From positions 1 to 58,978 of the IMG/VR virus record IMGVR_UViG_3300012964_000011: a DNA stretch of 58,978 nucleotides. One strand, 5' to 3'. Under the pieces are notes generated by a model. It did no database searches. It saw nothing but the letters and a program-made list of their open reading frames with translations, and was not told the origin of the DNA. Positions 26,911-35,348 of the stretch are shown in pieces. This DNA comes from a virus. Numbering within the stretch: the stretch's first letter is position 1; every line of letters begins with the position of its first letter. Both the position numbers and the translations under genes were made by a program.

Positions 26911-27533
26911 TCAACGTTTAATGGCGTTCAATGCGTCCCTACTGGTTTCAAACGCCTCATCGTCGTCATACCACCATTCCGGAACTGGAATCCCAGGAAC
27001 CGGCATCACCTCAGATTCGTTGTGGTGTTGCAACCATTTGGCACTCCTTATGAGTGCTTTTATCTTCTTTTGACCAGTTTCATCTGTGTATTTCAATAAG
27101 TAATAGTATACTAAATTCAACAGTCGTAACAGTGGCAAATCCAGGGGGGAGATTCCCTTGCTTACGCACCAACCATCAAATAGTTGTCCGGTTTCAGTTG
27201 TATCGTCACAGAATGCTATGAATCCTGTGACGATTCCATAGGGCGTAAACCATACTCCTCAATCAACCACTGCATAATATTCTGGAGTAAAATTACGTTT
27301 ACTTCCATTTCACGCAATTTCTTGGCATCATCAGGAATCAGCACAATATCAAACCACATATGTAGTTCATCCACAAGTTTATCTAGATCTACCACATCAT
27401 CCAAGTTGCTGCCAGACAACACACCCTGCATTTTAGCAAACTGTTTTATAGCGTTTTGTGGCATAATTGCACGTGCAGTGAACACGTAATCTGCTAGCTT
27501 AAACTGCTTAATATCCGAAGAAAAATCCTTCAT
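26911..27533 (-). CDS. tail assembly chaperone, frameshifted long form
   Basis: A -1 shift near the end of the short chaperone gene gives a fused product of about 207 residues. The -1 frame is open from a TGA at 27259-27261 to the stop at 26911 and encodes FCDDTTETGQLFDGW, SPLDLPLLRLLNLVYYYLL and PEWWYDDDEAFETSR, typical of gpGT-like C-termini. The slip must fall between 27258 and 27219; no classic heptamer is visible, but a GAGGAG lies just upstream and could stimulate shifting. It ends 22 nt before the tape measure gene. Confidence 0.75.
27216..27533 (-). CDS. tail assembly chaperone, short form
   Basis: A 105-residue protein immediately upstream of the tape measure region, matching the position and size of gpG-type chaperones. 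These bind the tape measure protein and recruit tail subunits. It begins MKDFSSDIKQFKLADYVFTA and has a central VDLDKLVDELHMWFD helix. Its 3' part carries the frameshift zone. Confidence 0.8.
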   Translation of the reverse strand: MKDFSSDIKQFKLADYVFTARAIMPQNAIKQFAKMQGVLSGSNLDDVVDLDKLVDELHMWFDIVLIPDDAKKLREMEVNVILLQNIMQWLIEEYGLRPMESSQDS

Positions 27534-27542
27534 TGAGAACTC

Positions 27543-27959
27543 CTAATGTCTTCCAGCTTGTAGCGCATCACGCAGAAAATGATTGGGTTCCATACCACGA
27601 ACCCGCTTGGCGAATCTTCTTGACCCACCTTTGTCTACCCAACTAAGCATTCTAGCTCTTCTAGGGTAGATATACCCACCTCTTGGACCATATATGCCAG
27701 TACCATCATGTACCCATCTTGCATAGTAAAGACTAGTGCCTATATCTATAGCGGGATTGATACCAACAACTGTGGGACGTGCCTTGATGTCGCTAGCCAG
27801 TTTACCTGTATTGATCCTTCTCGGATTTCGGTTCAAGTTGCTTCGAGCGGTACGCACCACGTTTTCACCTCTACGCGCAAGGTCCCTACGGGCGATTCGA
27901 TCACCGATAATGCGCGCTAGAATCTCTGCCTGTCCAGAGGACACTACAACTACTCGCAT
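27543..27959 (-). CDS. HK97-gp10-like tail completion protein
   Basis: A 138-residue basic protein. TGKLASDIKAR, DIGTSLYYARWVHDGTG and the C-terminal EPNHFLRDAL match HK97 gp10-like neck/tail terminator proteins. It lies between the connector gene and the tail chaperone, as in other siphoviruses. AGGAGGATGTT precedes the start. Confidence 0.8.
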   Translation of the reverse strand: MRVVVVSSGQAEILARIIGDRIARRDLARRGENVVRTARSNLNRNPRRINTGKLASDIKARPTVVGINPAIDIGTSLYYARWVHDGTGIYGPRGGYIYPRRARMLSWVDKGGSRRFAKRVRGMEPNHFLRDALQAGRH

Positions 27960-27968
27960 AACATCCTC

Positions 27969-28514
27969 CTATGTGCATCTACATCCTGTTTGCCAGCTTA
28001 CGATGAATTCTAGCCGACTTCCGCCACAACCACCAGAAGGCCCAACAGGAGTAGACGTACCAATGTAATAGTTTTGTATCAATTGTGGTTGTGCTTCTCG
28101 ATAACCATTCAGAAGACAGCGCACTGTTTCACGTGAAACATGAGCGTCAGACAACATGGTCGATGTAGCTGCTGTCAGTGCAGAATCCAGGGGGGGATTG
28201 CCATTCTCATCCGGAACAGGTACACATCTGATGATCTCCAGTGACATGTTGACTGCCAACAACACTGGATCACAGTTGATAGAGCCTACGTATGGTGAAG
28301 GAAAGTCGTTGCTCGGATACGTAGATCCGATCGACAATACAGCCTGACCGCAGTCATCCTGGCACCAGTCATGTACTACTTCGCCCCATGTTATGTAGTT
28401 ATGTGCTACCGGTCCTCCAGTAGATGTTGCCAGTACGGCCACGACTCCAGCTAGCAATGGGGTCGCAATATCCATTACTGCTGTTTCGTCCATGAAAATA
28501 GCTGGATAAGGCAT
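27969..28514 (-). CDS. head-tail connector protein, Cys-containing
   Basis: A 181-residue protein in the connector block. It contains WCQDDCGQAV, CDPV, RCVPVP, CGGSR and a terminal CRC, an unusual number of cysteines for a virion protein. Its start overlaps the stop of the adaptor gene upstream. Assigned to the neck by position and by similarity in layout to actinophage connectors. Confidence 0.65.
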   Translation of the reverse strand: MPYPAIFMDETAVMDIATPLLAGVVAVLATSTGGPVAHNYITWGEVVHDWCQDDCGQAVLSIGSTYPSNDFPSPYVGSINCDPVLLAVNMSLEIIRCVPVPDENGNPPLDSALTAATSTMLSDAHVSRETVRCLLNGYREAQPQLIQNYYIGTSTPVGPSGGCGGSRLEFIVSWQTGCRCT

Positions 28515-29317
28515 TATGTGCCTACAATCCTATGACCCATGTTGTCCACGTCGTACACGGCGGATTGACTATGTAACTTACTTGGATTCACAGTTTGAAT
28601 GAAGTAATCAGTCAATGTCAGTCCCAATAGACCATTTGACAAATACTGCAAGGGATCAACAAATACCATGTTGACTCCCTGCCTGTTCAAACTCTGCACT
28701 GCTCTGGGCAATTTGCAAGAACTGTCACAAAGCATGCCCTTAGCTAGCTCAACGGCTAATTCCCCGAGTGCTACTTGTCCAAGTGGAGGAAGGGGTTGAC
28801 CGATGGTCAGCGTTACTGACCACGTGTTGACTTCTGTATCTGCAAAATTCAAGTCATTGCAGATAGGCCATGCAGCACCAAGACGCACTAACTTACGGAA
28901 GTCATCCAGCCGGTACGTAGATGGATTTAGTACTACTCCGTCAATTTTGACCTGTGTTATCTGGTAAACAGGAGACGGGAACCAGACTTCAGACACACTC
29001 GTACACGAGCATGTACCGAGGCATCCTCCACCGCATGTCAGATTGAACCAACTGCCGTTGTAATTCAGAGGTTGTGGCCACGTTTGCCCTGTCCACTCCC
29101 ACCAGTTACCGCCCATCAGAGGACCGTTGTCACACTCTCTACGGCATGGCCGGAATGTAACAGAGCACAGCCCGAACTGGTGCGCCGTAGCTGCGTACAG
29201 GATGTGTGCGGCTACCTGGACAGCCACTCCCGAAATTGCCTCAGATCCTGTAGGCATTGGGCATGACCAGACAGGAACGTCCCATCCGCTACACGGTAGA
29301 GAGCTGTAACCGGTCAT
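28514..29317 (-). CDS. head-to-tail adaptor, Cys-rich
   Basis: A 267-residue protein. The cysteine cluster CGGGCLGTCSC, then VWFPSPVYQITQVKIDGV, LDDFRKLVRL and AAWPICND fit actinophage head-to-tail adaptor proteins. At least fourteen cysteines are present, mostly in the first 120 residues, suggesting disulfides or metal in the neck. It lies behind a terminator following the major tail gene. Confidence 0.7.
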   Translation of the reverse strand: MTGYSSLPCSGWDVPVWSCPMPTGSEAISGVAVQVAAHILYAATAHQFGLCSVTFRPCRRECDNGPLMGGNWWEWTGQTWPQPLNYNGSWFNLTCGGGCLGTCSCTSVSEVWFPSPVYQITQVKIDGVVLNPSTYRLDDFRKLVRLGAAWPICNDLNFADTEVNTWSVTLTIGQPLPPLGQVALGELAVELAKGMLCDSSCKLPRAVQSLNRQGVNMVFVDPLQYLSNGLLGLTLTDYFIQTVNPSKLHSQSAVYDVDNMGHRIVGT

Positions 29318-29345
29318 GTCCTGATGTCCTAATCATTTTCCTTAT

Positions 29346-29379
29346 GTTTAGAGCCGTACCTCTCGATACGGCTCTAAAC
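29346..29379. terminator. 13-bp hairpin after the major tail gene
   Basis: GTTTAGAGCCGTA (29346-29358) pairs with 29367-29379 around an 8-nt loop in the gap between the major tail gene and the adaptor. It could limit read-through and raise major tail yield. Confidence 0.6.
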
Positions 29380-29407
29380 GGGGGTGGGTGAGAAGTGGCT
29401 AGTAGGT

Positions 29408-30079
29408 TTAGGCCAGTGTCACCGCTCCACATGCAGCTGTTGGAGGCGCGACAGCGGTCAGGTTGTATGCGTAGTGTTCAGTTGCCTGGAATCCAGTACC
29501 GTCAAGATATCCGTTTGGAGGTAGAACCGTAGGCAATACTCCCCAACGGGAACCCCATGACTTGGATTCGCAGGTGAACTTGAACTGAAGTACACCATTC
29601 TCGATGGAGAAGTCACCGAACTTGACATTACCCAGATTAGGCCATGCCCAGTACACGTACTGCTGAACACCAGCAGCATTACAGGCGTCTACTCCGGTGG
29701 CGTTCTGCCAAACCTCAAGAGAGAATCTGGAGGTTACCAGATCAGAACCGAAGAACACACCGGTACCAGTTGTCGCAGTCGATAGGAGTCGTTCCCCACC
29801 GACCTGGACAATCAAGTCAGGATCCAGGGTACAGAGGACAACTTCTAGCTCTACGCGCTTGAGCTGAGGATTACCACGCTCATTGACGCAAAACTCATCG
29901 TTTGCATTACGCTGTAGATACTCAGTCGGGTCTTCGTACTGCGGTGTCGGCTTGATACTGATGAACCCACTCGACACAATAAGTGAGCTAGCAGCGCCGG
30001 TAATCGGATTGCCGCAGACATCCAGAGCGATTGTACGCATCAACTTACCGCGTACCGCTCCTGTGCAGTTAGCAGTCAT
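29408..30079 (-). CDS. major tail protein
   Basis: A 223-residue protein with a beta-rich pattern (FISIKPTPQYEDPTEYL, LEVVLCTLDPDLI, FSLEVWQN, WPNLGNVKFGDFSIENG) like siphovirus major tail tube proteins. Strong GGGGGAGAAA ribosome-binding site and a following terminator fit a highly expressed gene. Its place here, ahead of the connectors, is unusual since most siphoviruses have connectors first. Confidence 0.75.
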   Translation of the reverse strand: MTANCTGAVRGKLMRTIALDVCGNPITGAASSLIVSSGFISIKPTPQYEDPTEYLQRNANDEFCVNERGNPQLKRVELEVVLCTLDPDLIVQVGGERLLSTATTGTGVFFGSDLVTSRFSLEVWQNATGVDACNAAGVQQYVYWAWPNLGNVKFGDFSIENGVLQFKFTCESKSWGSRWGVLPTVLPPNGYLDGTGFQATEHYAYNLTAVAPPTAACGAVTLA

Positions 30080-30100
30080 TTTCTCCCCCGTTACCGACTA

Positions 30101-31063
30101 CTATCGTACTGTATCAGCCACACACAGTGTGCATTCCATGCACATTGGTACTGCTAGATGGCAACATTCGAAGCCTATAGTGTAATTGCGCTCTGCAATC
30201 ACACTTGCAGTGTTAGTAGATTTAATCAGCGAATCAGCACCAGAGATGATCGCTATGTCTGACCTGTAATAGAACACAGGTCCCGTTGCATAGATCCAGG
30301 TGGAGTTTGGATCAGGATTTGCACCATCCGGTCCCGTACCTGGATACCCGCCACCGATCACGTATATGTGTCCAGCTGGAGAACGAAGTTTTCCGTCACC
30401 TGTGCGGATCACCAGATTCTCATGCTCCAGCACTGCCAGTGCGACAGATGGAACATGGATCATTCCTTCACCAACCAGGCACGCTGCCAGGTTGGATTCC
30501 AACAGTCCTATGGCACATGGCGGAGTGATGCTGTGTCCAGTGACAACTGTAGCTGCCGTCTGAAGCGTGACCGTGTATCCGAGTGGATTCGTTTCTACAA
30601 ATGCTGTGTCTTCTGCCAAGTGCGGCATGACCACATTCGGCTGATTGTGCACATTCCCTGTCCAGAATGCACGTTCAACCTGAAAGTCTTCAGCTTTTGC
30701 ATACGCATCACGTATCAACTGCTCTTCTACGTCGAAGAAATCAACAGTCGAGCATCCCATACGTGAGAACACAGTAAATGGTGTAGTGCCTCTATCATCC
30801 AGGATCGCGTTGATGTTCTTGCATACACCATTCACGCACAAATACTCGGGAGCACCAGACGCCCAGGGAGAAGAGTTAATGCACTCATCATAAGTGACAT
30901 CAGCTCCACCACAGTTCGATCGCCATCCGACGCCGAACTGCCACTTGCCACTCGGCCCACCAGCTTCGGCAGTCCTATCCCTAGCCATCCTAAGCAGACT
31001 GTAGGGACTAGTGTCGTATTCCGGAGCACTGACCAGCAGTCTGGCGTTAACTCCCATTGCCAT
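30101..31063 (-). CDS. structural protein following the major capsid gene, Cys-rich
   Basis: A 320-residue protein with FFDVEEQLIRDAYAKAEDFQ and VERAFWTGNV, which resembles the coat-like fold region of small capsid proteins, and cysteine clusters (CVNGVC, CCHLAVPMCMECTLC). Similar genes follow the capsid gene in some actinophages. It may be a second capsid or vertex protein. Function not certain. Confidence 0.6.
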   Translation of the reverse strand: MAMGVNARLLVSAPEYDTSPYSLLRMARDRTAEAGGPSGKWQFGVGWRSNCGGADVTYDECINSSPWASGAPEYLCVNGVCKNINAILDDRGTTPFTVFSRMGCSTVDFFDVEEQLIRDAYAKAEDFQVERAFWTGNVHNQPNVVMPHLAEDTAFVETNPLGYTVTLQTAATVVTGHSITPPCAIGLLESNLAACLVGEGMIHVPSVALAVLEHENLVIRTGDGKLRSPAGHIYVIGGGYPGTGPDGANPDPNSTWIYATGPVFYYRSDIAIISGADSLIKSTNTASVIAERNYTIGFECCHLAVPMCMECTLCVADTVR

Positions 31064-31099
31064 TCCTCCTGATCAGTGCCCCGGAATCCCCCGATAACT

Positions 31100-31123
31100 C
31101 AACCTGTTGAAACTAACAGGTTG
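31100..31123. terminator. 9-bp hairpin at the end of the major capsid gene
   Basis: CAACCTGTT and AACAGGTTG pair around GAAACT, overlapping the capsid stop codon. Plausible attenuator or mRNA-stabilising end. Confidence 0.5.
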
Positions 31124-32807
31124 GGCAAGTGTATGTCGTAGCTGCGCCAACCGTTCCGTTCGGGCATATCGGTACAGTCACCAGACGACTCTCGTGCCCA
31201 AACCTAGCTACCAGGAAGCACTCTTCCATCCAAGCAGCCGTGTGATCGTTCGTCGCGTTCAGTGTGGAATCCCGGACAACACCCAGATCCAGGGACATAC
31301 CGTTGCCGCGAACCCAAGTACCGGCAGCGTAGATCAGGAACTGAACCGTAGTCGGCCACGTGGTCATTTCGACCGTGCCCCGACCCGGGAATCCAGTAGC
31401 TCTGACCTGCCAGTCCTGCACGAACTGCACCCGGACAGACCGGATGTTGAACCAGTTCGCGATCTGTGCGTTGGATATCTGGAAGTTGAAGTCCGGCGAT
31501 CCATAGACCCTCTTTGCGAGGTCGGCACGGATGCCACCGAGAATCCAGTCTGGCAGTACGACTTCCAGAACTTCCCAACTGTTCATCGCGTACCTGGTGC
31601 GGTAGTCGATCGCCTGCATCTCGATCGCGTCGAGAACTGGGACCGTGAGTCCGGTACCGGTCGGGCAAACGCTGACCGTGATGGAACCGGTGCATGTCGC
31701 ATCATTGTTCGCAGCAGCCATCTGTGCGATGACAGCAGCGTTGATGCGGTGCACATGACCGGCATTAACCAGTCGGAGGTAGTTTGCGATGCTCTCTGGC
31801 CATGCGCTGGTTGCCAGGTTACCGGCAGTCACACAGAGACCCTCACACTGCAAACGCTTCTCACAGTAGCTGGCACACGGTACGTGGCAACAGGTCTTGG
31901 TGCCGGACTGAGAGGTACCGGTGAGTGCTGCAATGTCCTGTGTCTCATTCCAAGCCCATAGACACGTAACGTCGCTCAGATCCTTGAAACTCGGTGAGAT
32001 TGGCCAGCGGATACCGCCACGGCGAATACCGATGGTCGGAAGGTCCAAGAGGCCATCCGTACCAACGATCTCGTAAAAGTCGTATTTGATCTCAGACGGG
32101 CTGCACCATCCGCCAGATGCAACCAGTGCCGCAGGGTTAGCGACTTCCCGCATCAATTCCTGGACATCCGCAGGAGACGTGTTGTCATCCATCACCGTGC
32201 GGAACTGGCGCTGTAGTGCAGCCACAGGATAGAAGGTCGGGACGCGGGATTTGGTGACCGGAAGTGCCTTTGCTCTAGAGGTCATGGCAGCAATGAGTGC
32301 TTCCATGTTCTCCAGTTTTCCGCCGGTTGCAAATCCAGGGATATCGGCAGAGGCAACCAGAGCACTCTGTGCAAACTTGTCTGTCAGTTTGGGCTGACTA
32401 CCGGTTGGCACGTAGTTCGCAGCGTCAGCGAGCCGGGCGTTGAGCTTGTTACCGTCACTGATGACGTGCTCAACTGGCGTCTTGGACTTGGTTGCAGCTG
32501 CAACAACAGGCTCTGGATCAGCAGGAGCCGGTTCAACCGGTGCCGTGATCTCTGAAACCTGGCTCATTCTGCTGGAAAGCGTCTCTACACTGAGTGCAAC
32601 AGTCTCCGTAGAGAGCTGAGCAGTCCTGGTGGACAGTTCAGTGGATGCAGCTTCCGCAATCTCTACCAGTTCAAGCATTTGAGCATCGTCATTGGCCTCT
32701 AGCGCCAGTGCGAATGCCGATTTAGCGTTGGTGACCAGAGCAGAGAGTTCTTCATTGGACAGTGCGGTATAGTCACTAGGACGCGTTACCGCCGGTGTGT
32801 CTGGCAT
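31113..32807 (-). CDS. major capsid protein (HK97 fold) with N-terminal scaffold-like region
   Basis: A 564-residue protein. Residues 1-170 are helical and charged, rich in A/E/S, like a delta or scaffold domain to be removed by the protease. The rest fits HK97-type coat proteins of actinophages, including CCHVPCASYCEKRLQCEGLC followed by VTAGNLATSAWPE, and the terminal RFGHESRLVTVPICPNG. GGGGGAAAAA precedes the ATG and a promoter lies 50 nt upstream. The cysteine cluster may cross-link or bind metal. Confidence 0.85.
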   Translation of the reverse strand: MPDTPAVTRPSDYTALSNEELSALVTNAKSAFALALEANDDAQMLELVEIAEAASTELSTRTAQLSTETVALSVETLSSRMSQVSEITAPVEPAPADPEPVVAAATKSKTPVEHVISDGNKLNARLADAANYVPTGSQPKLTDKFAQSALVASADIPGFATGGKLENMEALIAAMTSRAKALPVTKSRVPTFYPVAALQRQFRTVMDDNTSPADVQELMREVANPAALVASGGWCSPSEIKYDFYEIVGTDGLLDLPTIGIRRGGIRWPISPSFKDLSDVTCLWAWNETQDIAALTGTSQSGTKTCCHVPCASYCEKRLQCEGLCVTAGNLATSAWPESIANYLRLVNAGHVHRINAAVIAQMAAANNDATCTGSITVSVCPTGTGLTVPVLDAIEMQAIDYRTRYAMNSWEVLEVVLPDWILGGIRADLAKRVYGSPDFNFQISNAQIANWFNIRSVRVQFVQDWQVRATGFPGRGTVEMTTWPTTVQFLIYAAGTWVRGNGMSLDLGVVRDSTLNATNDHTAAWMEECFLVARFGHESRLVTVPICPNGTVGAATTYTCPTC

Positions 32808-32856
32808 TTTTTCCCCCGTTACCGCTTTTCCCTATTGACTTTACACGCTGCTTCGC

Positions 32857-32886
32857 ATAGTACACACTCCGAAACACAAATGTAAA
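32857..32886 (-). promoter_or_regulatory. promoter for the major capsid gene
   Basis: Leftward TTTACA (32881-32886), 18-nt spacer, TACTAT (32857-32862). Flanking inverted repeats CACTCCGAAA and TTTCGGAGTG could terminate the upstream transcript so the capsid gene is driven mainly from here. Confidence 0.55.
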
Positions 32887-32893
32887 GCAGGTC

Positions 32894-33067
32894 CTACCTA
32901 CTATTTGCGTTTCGGAGTGCGGCTATGATGCTGGCTGATGTCATTCCAGCATTACGCCTACGATTGTCAATAGGCGCAGCATTATCTGTTGTTTGCACAT
33001 TAGTACTGCTACTGGAAGCATTCTGGATATTAGCCGGACGCTTCCTGCCTCCACCACAAGCACACAT
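32894..33067 (-). CDS. small protein between protease and capsid genes
   Basis: A 57-residue protein starting MCACGGGRKRP, a short cysteine/glycine/basic head also seen on small proteins in this position in actinophages. TAGGAGACGAG precedes ATG 33067. The rest is low complexity and asparagine/serine rich. Possible small head protein; function unknown. Confidence 0.6.
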   Translation of the reverse strand: MCACGGGRKRPANIQNASSSSTNVQTTDNAAPIDNRRRNAGMTSASIIAALRNANSR

Positions 33068-33075
33068 CTCGTCTC

Positions 33076-35343
33076 CTAGATCATACATATTCTAGATGTA
33101 GCACATTTACGAACACTTTCTTTCATCCTGGCAGCAAGATTATCACGTTTCTTACACGCGTAATCGTCTGTCATAGATTTGAACATAGCTAGTTGTGCTG
33201 GAGTAAGAGAGTCCAGGGGGGATGATGTATCCGGATTATCAGTGATGATCTCTACATCAACTGGTTCTTCCGCAGGATGTGTCCAGATACCAGCTGCAAC
33301 CAGAGCTGTCTGTTGCCCGGAGGCGACCATGGTAGACAACCTAGGAACTGGAAATCCGGGAACGTTGACTGCGAGCATTGCCACAAGTCGCAGTGCGCCC
33401 TTGATGCCTCGCCAGTCTCCAGATAGTTTTGCTGCCCGTAGTTCAGATACCTTTGTATCTGGAACATCTGGCCGAATCTTTCCAGAGATCCAGATACCAT
33501 AATCATCACAACCACTGGCAACATCTGCCACTACGGTACCGGTGTTGTCATAGTGTGCTACAGCCTTTTCAGCGTCCACACCATACGTAGACGCATGACC
33601 GGTGTCCATGGTGATGGTTCCTGTAGCTACCTCACCAGCGTCTGTCAGAACAGATCCTAGACGGTAATACTCATGTGCATCCTCGTAAGGAGGCTGTACA
33701 CATACCCCCTGGATTCCGGTATGGCAGGTTCCGAAAATCGCAGCATGACCTGAAATACGGCCATCATCTGTGACGGTTACTGGTGTGGGACCATCAAACT
33801 TTGGGTCTTCAAAGTAAGAACGGGATGGAAGCACTGCACTGGCAGTCATAGCAACTTCGTGAACACAGTTGATCTGGGACTCAACGAATGCGGGCAGTGC
33901 AACTACCGTAGCTCCTCTGATCCTTCCAGAATGAATGATCTTGTTTTCCAGGATAGGCGGACCATCCCCGACACTGGGAGCAAACACGTACTCGATGTCC
34001 GCCTCGGAGACATCGTCAACGTCTACGGAAACACCCTTAAGGAAACCATCGTGCACCATTCTGTGTACTTCAAAACCGTTTCCAACCATGTCGAATATGC
34101 CGCTACCTCTGATGATCGACATGTCCTCTGGATCTCTCCAGATATTTTCGATCATCCCAGATATTACAGCTCCCTCGTGTCCAGGGAGGGAGGATGGTTG
34201 CCATTGGAACGGTTCCGGTAGATTTGCCCATGTAAGGGATCCGGGTGCGAATGTCCTGCCATCCCCAGTAGGTCTACCCTCTACGACCAGCACCCCTGTC
34301 CAGGGGATATTTGTAATAGTATCTACATCACTTGCAAATATTTCAGTGTTACTTGCCATACCAACATCTAGATAAGACTGATGATCTTCCATAGATTCTG
34401 TAGCATCGCTTAACGATGGTTCAGCTGCATACAAGGCACGCAATTGCCGGAACGCACTTTGCGCAGTGTCATGGCATCCCATGACCTCGCCGCTACCCTC
34501 TTTGACTACGGCATAGGGCTTACTGTCTTCACACTGCTCTGATCGCACTACTTTGTATGGCATGACGTCCCCCGTGCGTGCCAAAGGAATATCAGTTACC
34601 TGATCATCGTATGCTACCCGTACCTTGTCAAAAGTAATAGGTCCCAATCTATCCATAGCCGCATCATGCACATCTGGATCCAGGGTGTAACCCAAGGTTA
34701 TATGTGCTACGAATGGTGAATGCTGCTTACGAACTGAATCTCCCAGAACATCACGAGCGGACATTTCTGCCATCGTGTGAACTGTCATTAGTTCATTGTC
34801 GTTGTCACCAACATTGAGAACAATTGCCGGATTATCCAGGGGATTAAATGTGGATACTCCGAAAACATTTGCGGATATCTGTGAAATACCAGATACACGT
34901 TGTGCCACACTCATGATCAGATCATCTGGATTAAGTGCGAGTGTATCTGTCTTACCCAGATACATAAGTGTTAGATGTATACTCTCCCTGGGCTCACGTC
35001 CATCTACTGCCAGTTTATCGAGATCACTCTCACTGGGAACCAGTGCGATCATCACGCCATCACTGTTTTCAGCACTGGCTCTGATGGCTGAATCCAGCAG
35101 TTTGCAGGATGTGACCTTACCTAAATACGTCTGTTGTCTGGCACCAGCTGACGTTGCAGAGACATGCTCGTCCACGAGGGTGAGGATGTCTCGGATCGAC
35201 AGTCGAGCGCACTCATCTATCGTAGATTGTACATATTTTGCGGCATCGATTATTTCTTTGCCCGACCTCGACAGCGTCATGCCATGTCGGCCGTAAGACT
35301 TGAAAGTTGAGTAGATCAATTCCCCGTCCATATGCCTACTCAA
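33076..35343 (-). CDS. 2H-phosphoesterase fused to capsid maturation protease
   Basis: A 755-residue protein with an unusual build. Residues 1-90 are helical. Residues about 95-258 form a 2H phosphoesterase (LigT-like) domain with both HxT motifs, H123-L-T125 (SIHLTLMYLG) and H214-I-T216 (AHITLGYT). Residues about 275-310 hold KPYAVVKEGSGEVMGCHD, and about 340-560 the prohead protease core (GVLVVEGRPTGDGRTF, PGHEGAVISG, FLKGVSVDVDD). A second region (GRISGHAAIFGTCHTGI, ending VNVPGFPVPR) completes the actinophage protease type. TTG 35343 overlaps the portal stop; ATG 35331 is an alternative. An internal start at 34563 may give protease alone. Confidence 0.8.
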   Translation of the reverse strand: MSRHMDGELIYSTFKSYGRHGMTLSRSGKEIIDAAKYVQSTIDECARLSIRDILTLVDEHVSATSAGARQQTYLGKVTSCKLLDSAIRASAENSDGVMIALVPSESDLDKLAVDGREPRESIHLTLMYLGKTDTLALNPDDLIMSVAQRVSGISQISANVFGVSTFNPLDNPAIVLNVGDNDNELMTVHTMAEMSARDVLGDSVRKQHSPFVAHITLGYTLDPDVHDAAMDRLGPITFDKVRVAYDDQVTDIPLARTGDVMPYKVVRSEQCEDSKPYAVVKEGSGEVMGCHDTAQSAFRQLRALYAAEPSLSDATESMEDHQSYLDVGMASNTEIFASDVDTITNIPWTGVLVVEGRPTGDGRTFAPGSLTWANLPEPFQWQPSSLPGHEGAVISGMIENIWRDPEDMSIIRGSGIFDMVGNGFEVHRMVHDGFLKGVSVDVDDVSEADIEYVFAPSVGDGPPILENKIIHSGRIRGATVVALPAFVESQINCVHEVAMTASAVLPSRSYFEDPKFDGPTPVTVTDDGRISGHAAIFGTCHTGIQGVCVQPPYEDAHEYYRLGSVLTDAGEVATGTITMDTGHASTYGVDAEKAVAHYDNTGTVVADVASGCDDYGIWISGKIRPDVPDTKVSELRAAKLSGDWRGIKGALRLVAMLAVNVPGFPVPRLSTMVASGQQTALVAAGIWTHPAEEPVDVEIITDNPDTSSPLDSLTPAQLAMFKSMTDDYACKKRDNLAARMKESVRKCATSRICMI
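34561..34576 (-). promoter_or_regulatory. internal ribosome-binding site and start within the protease fusion gene
   Basis: CACGGGGGA followed by CGTC and ATG 34563 (residue 261, MPYKVV). The same ACGGGGGA element precedes the portal, capsid, major tail and tape measure starts. It falls exactly between the phosphoesterase and protease domains, so a stand-alone protease of 495 residues is likely made. Confidence 0.65.
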
Positions 35344-35348
35344 CTTTC
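35302..35348. repeat. 13-bp inverted repeat around the start of the protease fusion gene
   Basis: GAAAGTTGAGTAG and its complement flank a 21-nt loop. On leftward RNA the stem covers the portal stop and the TTG start; the loop exposes ATG 35331. It may control translation of the fusion. Confidence 0.65.

Noticed and set aside
31107-31961. 284-residue frame opposite the major capsid gene
   Set aside because: It is a shadow of the capsid coding sequence on the other strand.
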